DNA of 64,000 bases from Halopenitus malekzadehii (lineage in GTDB: Archaea > Halobacteriota > Halobacteria > Halobacteriales > Haloferacaceae), in NCBI RefSeq assembly GCF_900108505.1, contig NZ_FNWU01000004.1, positions 120,242-184,241 of the forward strand. Reading direction: 5' to 3'. Shown piece after piece: positions 34,156-42,489 of the stretch (the first letter of the stretch is position 1; each line of letters starts with the position of its first letter). The translations under genes were made by a program, and so were the position numbers. A model generated the notes under the pieces. That model was not told where the DNA came from. It searched no databases and saw nothing but the letters and a program-made list of their open reading frames with translations.

Positions 34156-34644
34156 CTACTCGTTCGTGTACTCAATTGCGTACACCGGCATATGGATTGG
34201 GAAATGCTTCGTGAAGAACGGGCCCTCGAGCTCTCGGCGAGTCCGGCGCAGCGACGGGTCCTGATCCGCCGGGAAGATGAGGACGGCGACGTCGATATCA
34301 AGCGTTTCCTCGCGCTCGTGAGCCGCCTGGATTTTCATCAGATGCCACCGGGCTCGCATCTGCTCTTTCTTTTCGTGTTCGATGGCAACGCGATGCTTCC
34401 GATGATAGGCGTCCAAGAACGGCGTCAAACGCTCGTGATGATCTTGGTGTTCCGGCCCGAGATCGACTTGGACTTGCGTCTCCCATCCACCCAGTTCGTC
34501 TAAGGCACCGGACCGCTCCGAGTAGTTCCGCTGACCGGCGTTTGCCGCCCAGATAGCTGGGATTTCGAGAACCTCCTCGAGCACGTCTTTCTCGCGGAGC
34601 TGTCTCTCCCCGCCGTTCCGTGAGTATGTCTCAATTTCCACCAT
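34156..34644 (-). CDS. BglII/BstYI-like restriction endonuclease
   Basis: A 162-aa protein from the ATG at 34644. It opens with VEIETYSRNGGERQLREKDV, and VLEIPAIWAANAGQRNYSER precedes the predicted active site VAIEHEKKEQMRARWHLMKI (E89, E91/K92), then DIDVAVLIFPADQDPSLRR. The order and the basic helix after the acidic pair resemble type II enzymes of the BglII/BstYI group. No adjacent small DNA methyltransferase is present; the Eco57I-type enzyme 2 kb away is on the other strand. Activity and site are inference. Confidence 0.6.
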   Translation of the reverse strand: MVEIETYSRNGGERQLREKDVLEEVLEIPAIWAANAGQRNYSERSGALDELGGWETQVQVDLGPEHQDHHERLTPFLDAYHRKHRVAIEHEKKEQMRARWHLMKIQAAHEREETLDIDVAVLIFPADQDPSLRRTRRELEGPFFTKHFPIHMPVYAIEYTNE

Positions 34645-34808
34645 ACAGTTTGACAAGTAAGATCCCGTTCGCATGGATTTCAAACCCCGAGTTCACCGGG
34701 TGAAAAGCCCCGACGCCTGTTGTGGCAATCAAATAACACGATGGATACGGCGATTCGGTGCCAGGAAGATTCAGAGAAAATCACAGAGCAGATCTTGCTG
34801 AGAGAGAA

Positions 34809-35237
34809 CTAATCGCTCGCTGACTGCGGATCAGGGGTGAGCAGTGAGTCGTACTCGCCTCGAAGATACTGGAAAGAGATCGGCGGACGGAAATCGTCGA
34901 TACGCTGCTGTGGATCAATAGGCTCCGTGAATCGTTGAACGTCGGCGACCTCGAAAGCGTACCCCGTGTCCGTGTTCGCGAAGTAGTCCATGAATCGTGA
35001 CCGCTGATCCATCCCAGAATTGGAACCAAACTCCCGCCAGAGTTCCGCCGGAGTACCTTCAGATACGCCGTTCAGTGAGAACGACCCTACGATCTCTTGG
35101 ACAGGAGAGGAAGCGTACATATAGATGGTCCCGATAGCGGATGGATCGCGAAAGGGAGTCTTACGGAACTCGTACCGTTTCTCGTGACCGAGAATCTTCT
35201 CTGCAAACTCGGGCTTAATTGACAGTAAAACGTCCAT
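34809..35237 (-). CDS. ASCH domain protein
   Basis: A 142-aa protein with an N-terminal ASCH domain: LLSIKPEFAEKILGHEKRYEFRK (shortened here) with the RNA-binding KRYEFRK patch, then IGTIYMYASSPVQEIVGSF and VADVQRF. ASCH folds bind RNA or modified nucleic acids. Its ATG lies 23 bp inside the 3' end of the PIN-GNAT-EVE-like gene, so the two are translationally linked. The C-terminus continues with a helical tail (SFQYLRGEYDSLL) beyond the core. Part of a two-gene unit with unknown task. Confidence 0.78.
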   Translation of the reverse strand: MDVLLSIKPEFAEKILGHEKRYEFRKTPFRDPSAIGTIYMYASSPVQEIVGSFSLNGVSEGTPAELWREFGSNSGMDQRSRFMDYFANTDTGYAFEVADVQRFTEPIDPQQRIDDFRPPISFQYLRGEYDSLLTPDPQSASD

Positions 35238-36720
35238 CTATACCTCCGTTGTCGCGAATATACTGGTAACCTGATTCATCGATTTGTTGAATAGATTGAG
35301 GCGCTCCAGATAAAACGCCTTCATCCAGCAGTACCTGATAGTGAATTGGATTCTCAAGCTCGAAGTGCCATTTGAACAGTATTACCGTCGTGGGAGACTC
35401 TACCATTTTAGCAATCTCTCGTTCCGTGAATACGGATCGTTTGCCTACCAACTCCTGTACAGCCTCGGCTTCAGTCATTTCATACTCTACTTGCTCACAG
35501 ACTCCCAAAGAGGTGACTTCCATGTGGTCGTGCGTCCGGTAGAATAGTAGAATGTCGTCCGATTCGATTTGTCGGATATTCGCGTGGGTGAGGTATGCTT
35601 TCTTGATAGCATTACCTTCAGAGAGAAGTTGCCCCGAGAACTCGGTTAATTTCGGTTGGCGGTTCTGGTACGTCGGAAATAGTCGTCCATGGAACTTAGG
35701 CTGGGTCGGAACCAAATACTTGCTCACGCAGGGGCCATCGTAGAAGCTGGGATAAAATCGGATGTGTACCTCTGGTGGGTCAGGATCATCTCCGGGGCCA
35801 GGGGTTAGTCGTTTGACGAAGATCGTCTCGCTGCTGGCGGTCTGTGAAGCTCGTCTAAATCCGTACTTGGAGATCAACTGTACGAGATAGTCATCTTCCG
35901 TAATGTAGTGTGTGAGGTATATCTCCTCGAGCTCGTGCTGGACAGCTTCACGTATGGCGATACTCACCAGAAGTTCTCCAATTTTCGATCCACGCCTATG
36001 TGACGCCACTTTGAGCGTACAGATCTTCATTCGATCTCGCTTGCCGAGTTCTGGTTTCTCGCCGATAGGCTCAGCCTCGTTAGGTTTTAGAATGAGGACT
36101 GCACCGAGTGTTCCGTCTCCATTCCAGTTCACATAGACATCTCGCTCGTCGGGGATACTTTCAAACCAGCTTCGGAAGTTGTAATCTTCCTTCAGTGAAT
36201 CGAAAATCGGATCGTCGACATCGATATCTGCAACCTGTTGCTTCTGAATCGATGGTGGGCCCTCGTAGGCTGCTGGTTCCTCCTTGAACTGCTCCCTGGC
36301 TTCCTCGATACTCAATACGTTCTCTTTGATACCGAGTTCGTCGGCTTTCCGATGCATGTCCCCATCTTCGGTAATGAGCATATCGGTGCGGCCCTCAAAT
36401 ACCGTATAGAGGAGCGCATTATCTACCTGCTCGTTGAAACTATCCGCTTCAGGGACGTGGTTGCGGAACGCCGTCGATGAAGGATTCGGATACGGAGGAA
36501 ATCCTAATTCGGCGTAAGTTTCGATCTTCGACTCATCTGTTTCGCGTCGCTCATCGTTCTCGTAGTTCCGAACCTCTTGTTTCGAGAGTGGATGGATCAG
36601 GATAGTGTGCCCTTCCGTCTTCAGCAGCTTCTCCAGCTCTTGGAGTGGCTCGGGGACCGTCCAGTCTCCCTCGCGTTCGATAAATACATTCGTATCGATG
36701 AGTACCTCCATCTCATTCAC
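35215..36720 (-). CDS. PIN-GNAT-EVE-like multidomain protein
   Basis: A 501-aa three-domain fusion. Residues 1-150 form a PIN RNase domain with acidic residues D9 (VLIDTNVFIE), E49 (LSKQEVRN), D100 (NEQVDNALL) and D119/D121 (LITEDGDMHRKA). Residues about 175-310 are a GNAT acetyltransferase (ASHRRGSKIGELLVSIAI, acetyl-CoA loop; ISKYGFRRAS). Residues about 320-500 look like a PUA/EVE-type fold (IESDDILLFYRTHDHMEVTS, TTVILFKWHFEL). It starts divergently from the Eco57I-type gene and overlaps the ASCH gene. RNA cleavage coupled with acetylation is a plausible toxin or defence theme; function not known to me. Confidence 0.75.
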   Translation of the reverse strand: MNEMEVLIDTNVFIEREGDWTVPEPLQELEKLLKTEGHTILIHPLSKQEVRNYENDERRETDESKIETYAELGFPPYPNPSSTAFRNHVPEADSFNEQVDNALLYTVFEGRTDMLITEDGDMHRKADELGIKENVLSIEEAREQFKEEPAAYEGPPSIQKQQVADIDVDDPIFDSLKEDYNFRSWFESIPDERDVYVNWNGDGTLGAVLILKPNEAEPIGEKPELGKRDRMKICTLKVASHRRGSKIGELLVSIAIREAVQHELEEIYLTHYITEDDYLVQLISKYGFRRASQTASSETIFVKRLTPGPGDDPDPPEVHIRFYPSFYDGPCVSKYLVPTQPKFHGRLFPTYQNRQPKLTEFSGQLLSEGNAIKKAYLTHANIRQIESDDILLFYRTHDHMEVTSLGVCEQVEYEMTEAEAVQELVGKRSVFTEREIAKMVESPTTVILFKWHFELENPIHYQVLLDEGVLSGAPQSIQQIDESGYQYIRDNGGIDGRFTVN

Positions 36721-36763
36721 CTATCTGACATCTGGTTAGAAACCGATGGAAGGTAGTGTAATA

Positions 36764-36833
36764 AACTGTTGGGTTGATAACAATGAGCAATACCATCAGT
36801 TCCTGATATCGAAGGGTGGCTCCGGTATTTATT
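36764..36833. promoter_or_regulatory. Divergent promoters between PIN-GNAT and restriction genes
   Basis: In the 147-bp divergent space, the plus strand has a TATA-like TATTTATT (36826-36833) about 35-40 bp before the ATG at 36868. The minus strand has GTTTATTACAC (about 36764-36774) about 45 bp before the PIN-GNAT start at 36720. Both directions thus have their own promoter. Confidence 0.5.
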
Positions 36834-36867
36834 TGTGCGCGCCACAGCCCAATACGGTATATCTCGC

Positions 36868-39800
36868 ATGAGCCAGTCGACACTTCAGGAGCGATCCTAC
36901 CACAACTCGGCTCTATTTTCCGGCCATTATCTCGATGAGCGGGTCCAAGAACGGGACGAATGGGACTGTGATGATGCTGCTCAGGAAGCGATGGACGAGC
37001 TCCGGACGCTCTACGGTCTGGAAGGTGATCTCGTCGAAGGCTACGGCGAAGATGCTCTCATCGACAATTGGATTGACGAGGTGCTCGATGTCCTTGGCTA
37101 CGGAACGCAGGACGAAGTAACGCTCCCGGATGGAGGTGGTTTCGTTGACGAACTGCTCTTTGAGACACCGACAGATCGCCGAGAAGCCGCAAAGATCTAT
37201 CTGGATACCCAAGACACGACCGACCTATTCGAGCGTGGTGTCGGTATCGTTGAGGCTAAGCAGTGGGATGCTGATTTTACGGTCCAATTCAGCGAACAGC
37301 GTCCCTATCGAAATGCCTCTCACCAGACCAAGCACTATCTGGAAAATACCCCGCCGAACATCCAGTGGGGCGTGCTGACGAACGGCCGCAAGTGGCGGCT
37401 CTACGGCACGAACGACTACGAAACGCAGACCTACTATGAGGTCGATCTCCCCGAACTACTCCAGCGAGGCGATTTAGAGGCGTTCAAATATTTCTACGTT
37501 TTTTTCCGGCCAGCTGCGTTCCGTGAATCGAGTGGAACGAGGTTCCTCGACGAGGTCTGGTCAGAGAGCGAAACGGCTTCGCAGGAACTCGGTGAGAGCC
37601 TCCAAGACAATGTATTCACCGCGCTCCGGGTACTCGGTCGCGGGTTCGTCGAGACCAACGCTGCTCTTGACATCGATCCCGACGACGAGGAGGCCCTGGA
37701 TGAACTGAAGGAGCAGTCACTCGTGTTCCTTTATCGGCTGATGTTCGTGCTGTACGCGGAGTCTCGGGGACTCATCCATCCCGATAATCAGTCAGCACAA
37801 GACGAGTACGACCAGAACTTCAGCCTCGACGAGCTCCGGCTGGACATCCACGACACCATCGGTGAGGTTGATGAGGGGTTCGAAGACGAGTTCAGCGACT
37901 ATTCGACGACGATGTGGAGCCGGTTGGAAGATCTGTTCCGACTTATCGATGAGGGTGAAGAGGATCTCGGCATCCCACCGTACAACGGCGGCTTGTTCGA
38001 CCACGAGGCACATGACTTCCTGACCGACCACGAGGTGAGCAACCAGTACCTCGCAGAGGTCATCTACCGGCTCTCAACCACGCAAAACGACGAGGGGCGG
38101 TACGTGCTGGCGGACTATGCTGACCTCGACACACGTCACCTTGGGAGCGTCTACGAGGGTCTGCTTGAACACCAGTTCCGTATTGCGCCTGAGCAGTACA
38201 TGGCGGTCGCCGAAGACGGTAGCCAGGTATGGAAGCCAGCTACAGAAGTAAGTGACTCAGAGGCTGTCGAGAACGTTCCCGTGGGTGGATTGTACGTTGT
38301 CAACGATGAGGGAGAGCGGAAAGCCACAGGTGCGTACTACACGCCTGATTACGTGGTGACGTATATCGTTGAGGAGACAGTCGGGCCGCTGGTCGAGGAG
38401 ATACGTGAGGATCTGATTGATCAAGGATTCGAGCCAGGTACACAGGAGTACATCGGGCCGTTCTTCCGGCGCGTGACTGACCTGAAGATTCTTGACCCAG
38501 CGATGGGTTCGGGTCATTTCCTGACGAAAGCGACGGGGTATCTATCTGAACAAGTGATGGCTGAAGTTCGCGAGGCTGAATCCGAGTTCGGTGTTGCCTT
38601 CGACGAACAACACATCCGGCGAGAAATTGCCAAAGAGTGTATCTACGGCGTCGACCTGAATGGGATGGCCGTTGAGTTAGCAAAGCTGTCGATGTGGCTG
38701 GAAACATTGTCAGCCGACCGTCCGTTGGCGTTCCTTGATCACCACTTCAAGCAGGGCAACTCGCTGGTCGGTTCAGACCTCGAAGCCATCGAAGAACTGG
38801 AATCAGACGCAGCCAGCGAGGACGACCAATACTCGCTGGCGGAGTTCGGCGCAACACGTGAGGGAACGATCGAACGCCTGATGGACGTCTACAGCGAGTT
38901 CCTCGCCATCGAGAACGAGACCGTCGAGGATGTTCACGAAATGAAGCGTAAATATGCCGAAATTGAACAAGATGAGCTCCGACGCAGGTTAGTGTCGATT
39001 GCGGATGTCCGAACAGCCGAGGACTTTGGTGTCGATCTCCCCTCGGGAGCATACGAACGTATGGCTAAGGCTCTCGAAAGCGATGAGGCGTGGTCAGAAG
39101 TGGAGGAGCAAGACTGGTACTCAACCGCCATGGAAATGAGTGACGAGAAGGGATTTTTCCATTGGCGGCTGGAGTTCCCAGAAGTGTTCTATGGAGAGGA
39201 TGGCACACTCCACTCGGAAGCTGGGTTCGACTCAATAATCGGCAACCCCCCATACGTACGTCAAGAACAGATCCGTGAGTTCACAGAACTATTTTCGACC
39301 AGATATGACGTATACGCCTCAGCAGCAGACCTCTATACCTACTTCGTGGAGCGCGGATACGATCTACTGAACCATAATAATAGTCTGGGATACATCATTT
39401 CCAATAAATTCACTCGAGCCGAGTACGGTGGACCACTGCGTCAGTTTCTTAGTGAAAATACGCGGCTGAGAACGATCTGTGACTTCCACGACCTCCCAGT
39501 ATTTGGTCGATCGGTGTCCGCCTATCCGTTAGTAATTGTATTTGATAAGCAGATACCAGAAACCGAGAGTACAGTCTCAATCACTAATGTTGAATCACTT
39601 GAATTCAGCAGTCTACGGTACGAAATTGAGCGGAATAATACAATCATTGATCAAGACCGTCTGACTGGTTCTGGATGGTCTATTTCGACCCCTGAATCAA
39701 TAGCGTTGCTTGATCAAGTTGATGAAACTGGTATTTCTTTAGAGGAATATCTTAGTGTAGACATATACTGGGGAGTGAAAACGGGTCTTAACGAGGCGTT

Positions 39801-41022
39801 CATTATAGACAACGAAACTCGAGAACAGATACTCGAACGAGACCCCGCCTCCGAGCAGTTCATCTTCCGGTTGATGAAAGGTGACGACGCGGAACGGTAC
39901 CTCGCTGGATTCTCGGACAGGTACTTAATCCGCGTTCCTTCGGGCTGGACTATGTCTGAATCCGGACTAAGCTCGGAGTCTGAGGCGTGGGACTGGTTTA
40001 CATCTGAGTATCCAGGGCTTGCCGAACATCTTGGTAACTTCCGCGAAGACGCTCAATCGCGCTACGACCGAGGAGAATGCTGGTGGGAGCTTCGTCCGTG
40101 CGACTACTACGAAGCATTTGAACGCGATAAGATCGTGTATCCGGAGATCTCGGATGGACCCCGATTCAGCCTCGATTTCGATGGCACGTATGCTAACAAC
40201 AAATGCTTCGTCATCCCCGAGACCGACTACGCTCTGGTGGGCATTCTCAACTCGACACTTGGTGAATTTTGGGCGAGAAGTAAGCTGTCCACCGTTCGTG
40301 GAGGTTATCTGGAGTATCGAACAGTTCACCTTTCTGAGTTCCCAGTTGTCTCGGAAACCGGGTCAGAACTTCCGAGTACCGTCAAAGACATTATCGACTT
40401 GATTGCCGAACGACGTCCCCTCAATCTCAACCTCTTGGATTACATCCGACCATACTCCGAGGGACCCTCTCTGTCTAATATCGGCGTGTATCAACCGCCG
40501 GAGAAGGTGGGAGAGTCGAAGCTTGCCAAAACAAAAGATGACCTAACTAATCTCCGTGTCGGACAGGTCGTATGTGAACGTGATGGGCCTGGGTCGGTCA
40601 CGGTTTTCGCTACCGCCCGTTACAAACCCGACGACGAAGATCGTCATGAGACTGATCAGTGGGGATACACAGAAACCGAACCGATGCCAGCCATGCGATT
40701 GACGGATCTTTCAGAGACCGAGGCCAACCTTGTGGAGGCTTTCGTCCCCGTCGCCGTTGAGGAGGCCGGTGGGTTCGCAGGATTCCGTGAGACGGCTACA
40801 AAGACGAACTCATTGGTCGACCGGCTGGAAGCGATGACGCTCCCCGACCCTGATGAGACGGCCGATGATCTCGAACGGTACAGGGGTGCTGTAGAACGAG
40901 CGGAAGATCTTGACGAGAAGATTCAGCGGACTGACGATCTGATTGATGACATCGTCTACGACCTCTACGAGCTGACTGACGAGGAAATCGAGATCGTCGA
41001 GGAAGCTGTCGCCGATGACTGA
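36868..41022 (+). CDS. Eco57I-type combined restriction-methyltransferase (type IIG)
   Basis: A 1384-aa single-chain restriction-modification enzyme. The N-terminal nuclease domain has D94 (GFVDELLFE) and E129-A-K131 (VGIVEAKQWD). The central N6-adenine methyltransferase has motif I DPAMGSGHFL (from D543), YGVDLNGMAVELAKLSMWLE, and motif IV NPPY (793-796, IIGNPPYVRQ). The C-terminal half, up to a helical tail, would be the target recognition domain (GGYLEYRTVHLSEFPV region). The ATG at 36868 is chosen from promoter spacing. Its 3' end overlaps a small nuclease-like gene by 8 bp. Methylates and cuts foreign DNA; site unknown. Confidence 0.85.
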   Translation: MSQSTLQERSYHNSALFSGHYLDERVQERDEWDCDDAAQEAMDELRTLYGLEGDLVEGYGEDALIDNWIDEVLDVLGYGTQDEVTLPDGGGFVDELLFETPTDRREAAKIYLDTQDTTDLFERGVGIVEAKQWDADFTVQFSEQRPYRNASHQTKHYLENTPPNIQWGVLTNGRKWRLYGTNDYETQTYYEVDLPELLQRGDLEAFKYFYVFFRPAAFRESSGTRFLDEVWSESETASQELGESLQDNVFTALRVLGRGFVETNAALDIDPDDEEALDELKEQSLVFLYRLMFVLYAESRGLIHPDNQSAQDEYDQNFSLDELRLDIHDTIGEVDEGFEDEFSDYSTTMWSRLEDLFRLIDEGEEDLGIPPYNGGLFDHEAHDFLTDHEVSNQYLAEVIYRLSTTQNDEGRYVLADYADLDTRHLGSVYEGLLEHQFRIAPEQYMAVAEDGSQVWKPATEVSDSEAVENVPVGGLYVVNDEGERKATGAYYTPDYVVTYIVEETVGPLVEEIREDLIDQGFEPGTQEYIGPFFRRVTDLKILDPAMGSGHFLTKATGYLSEQVMAEVREAESEFGVAFDEQHIRREIAKECIYGVDLNGMAVELAKLSMWLETLSADRPLAFLDHHFKQGNSLVGSDLEAIEELESDAASEDDQYSLAEFGATREGTIERLMDVYSEFLAIENETVEDVHEMKRKYAEIEQDELRRRLVSIADVRTAEDFGVDLPSGAYERMAKALESDEAWSEVEEQDWYSTAMEMSDEKGFFHWRLEFPEVFYGEDGTLHSEAGFDSIIGNPPYVRQEQIREFTELFSTRYDVYASAADLYTYFVERGYDLLNHNNSLGYIISNKFTRAEYGGPLRQFLSENTRLRTICDFHDLPVFGRSVSAYPLVIVFDKQIPETESTVSITNVESLEFSSLRYEIERNNTIIDQDRLTGSGWSISTPESIALLDQVDETGISLEEYLSVDIYWGVKTGLNEAFIIDNETREQILERDPASEQFIFRLMKGDDAERYLAGFSDRYLIRVPSGWTMSESGLSSESEAWDWFTSEYPGLAEHLGNFREDAQSRYDRGECWWELRPCDYYEAFERDKIVYPEISDGPRFSLDFDGTYANNKCFVIPETDYALVGILNSTLGEFWARSKLSTVRGGYLEYRTVHLSEFPVVSETGSELPSTVKDIIDLIAERRPLNLNLLDYIRPYSEGPSLSNIGVYQPPEKVGESKLAKTKDDLTNLRVGQVVCERDGPGSVTVFATARYKPDDEDRHETDQWGYTETEPMPAMRLTDLSETEANLVEAFVPVAVEEAGGFAGFRETATKTNSLVDRLEAMTLPDPDETADDLERYRGAVERAEDLDEKIQRTDDLIDDIVYDLYELTDEEIEIVEEAVADD

Positions 41023-41725
41023 GACGCAACTGGACGAGTTCGATCCAGTGGCCGAACGAGTCCGACAACAGCTTCACACCTTCCCCCTCAAATTCCGAGA
41101 GTTGGGTGAGGGTGGCAAGTTGAGACAGATTCTTACTGACGGTGAAACACAGACGCTCCCCGGACCCTATGTCGGCCAGCAACCTGAGATGTTCACCGAG
41201 CAATATCTCATCGAACCCGTGCTCCACGGCCTGGGGTACATTAATCCTGCATCGACCGAGTACGATGGGGTCGGAGCTCACTTTGTTCGTCGACCGACTA
41301 CGTTCCGGAGCGTCGAAAGTAAGCGCCCGGACTACCTGTTGAAGCAGGTCGACCCGTCGTTAGTCTGTATCCTCGAAGCTAAGGCCGCAAACAAGGAACA
41401 GAAAACGAAGCGTGCGGCGACGAGCGACATACGCGAGTACATCGAGGTAAATGCCTTCTGTAAGTACCTCCGCGAGATGGAACACGAGCAGATGATTGCT
41501 ATCGGGACAGATGGGCTCCGCTGGACTTTGTGGCGCTCTAACCTTCACAACAACACGGAGGGACAGGTATGTCGAGTCGATCTAACTGAGGAAATTCGCG
41601 CGATAGCAAAGCAGCTTGACGTGATTGAAGGTCAGACAGACAAAACTCCGAACGACATACGAAACGGAATCAAGGAGTTCGTCAAGTATTTTGCTGCGGT
41701 TCGACTCCCAGACGTGATTGAGTAG
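41015..41725 (+). CDS. PD-(D/E)XK nuclease-like protein coupled to the type IIG enzyme
   Basis: A 236-aa protein whose ATG overlaps the stop of the Eco57I-type gene by 8 bp. Residues about 95-135 hold a nuclease motif: RPDYLLKQ (D) and VCILEAKAAN (E-x-K), as in HsdR N-terminal domains. EMEHEQMIAIGTDGLRWTLWR (shortened here) follows, similar to the domain before the Eco57I methyltransferase core. It could cut DNA together with the large protein or act as a second restriction subunit. Not named in any system I know. Confidence 0.65.
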   Translation: MTETQLDEFDPVAERVRQQLHTFPLKFRELGEGGKLRQILTDGETQTLPGPYVGQQPEMFTEQYLIEPVLHGLGYINPASTEYDGVGAHFVRRPTTFRSVESKRPDYLLKQVDPSLVCILEAKAANKEQKTKRAATSDIREYIEVNAFCKYLREMEHEQMIAIGTDGLRWTLWRSNLHNNTEGQVCRVDLTEEIRAIAKQLDVIEGQTDKTPNDIRNGIKEFVKYFAAVRLPDVIE

Positions 41726-41826
41726 CTTTCCCCATTCGGAGAGCATTGGCGTTTGGTAGGTGAATCCCGAATAGGGATTCAATGCCGGCGGGAGAGTTAT
41801 GAAACTCGCCAATCCAACCATCTCAT

Positions 41827-42093
41827 ATGCCATCAAATCTGGTTGATTACGAGGATGATAAACGACAGGAGAATCCGGGATCTGATCGCCAGGGTGCGTT
41901 CAAGCGAGGGTGGGGAGCTGCAGTGAAAGGCGAGGAAGACTCCTCCCGATACAATACCGACGCGGAGCTAACGAACCTCACGTGGGATAACCTCGGATAT
42001 CGTCTTGGACGACTATTCGGTCCCACATCGGACGATCTGAAGCAGGAGCTGTTCGAGTGGTGCGCCGCTCACCAGAAAGAAAATGCCGAATAG
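41827..42093 (+). CDS. Small hypothetical protein, 88 aa
   Basis: An 88-aa acidic protein with GAFKRGWGAAVKGEEDSSRY and TNLTWDNLGYRLGRLFGPTS, ending in LKQELFEWCAAHQKENAE. No membrane segment or catalytic motif. The aromatic-rich helical pattern and composition support a real protein. It follows the restriction operon by 101 bp on the same strand. Family not recognised. Confidence 0.6.
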   Translation: MPSNLVDYEDDKRQENPGSDRQGAFKRGWGAAVKGEEDSSRYNTDAELTNLTWDNLGYRLGRLFGPTSDDLKQELFEWCAAHQKENAE

Positions 42094-42149
42094 ATACCGT
42101 GATAGTCCGGAATTCCAGGTTTAGAAACGATTTACCGGGAAACCGAATC

Positions 42150-42410
42150 CATGCCACCACCGATGTCGGCCTTGACCCTGTTCGGCCCCAGAAGCGTGCC
42201 TCGCGGTTTTAGCTATCATCCGCCTCTTCGCAGATATAACGTTCAGCGTTTCGTGACAAATACTCCTTAACGAATTTGCCAATCTCACCGAGGGATCAAC
42301 ACTCATCACGCTGCTATCGCTCGACCGATTCCGCGTCTCCGAAGAGCAACAAGTCGCCATGGAGTTTCTGGACCATGGCCCTGACGAGAGGTTCATTACC
42401 ACCGTTATGC
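42150..42410 (+). pseudogene. Broken copy of the start of the 320-aa element gene
   Basis: Translated in the plus direction, about 42230-42370 reads TFSVS-stop-QILLNEFANLTEG, then STLITLLSLDRFRVSEEQQV. It aligns with the N-terminus of the intact gene at 45580 (AFSVNWHTLLDALDNLPED, ATLITPLSHDRFRIDDVQEQ) but has a stop and divergence. Similarity continues about 80 bp upstream (ATGCCACCACCGATGTCGG against ATGCCAACTCCAGCGGCGG; shared GCGGTTTTA/ACGGTTTTA), so promoter and start were duplicated and then decayed. The rest of 42094-42489 has nothing else. Confidence 0.7.
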
Positions 42411-42489
42411 GGCGATTGTTATATAGCTAAGAATTTTCTATCCTAAGCTCGTAGACATTCAGCAGTATTGACTGAAAATACAAGGCTAC

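Noticed and set aside
42121..42402. A 93-codon minus-strand frame
   Set aside because: It is the reverse of the broken copy of the 320-aa gene and has no domain.
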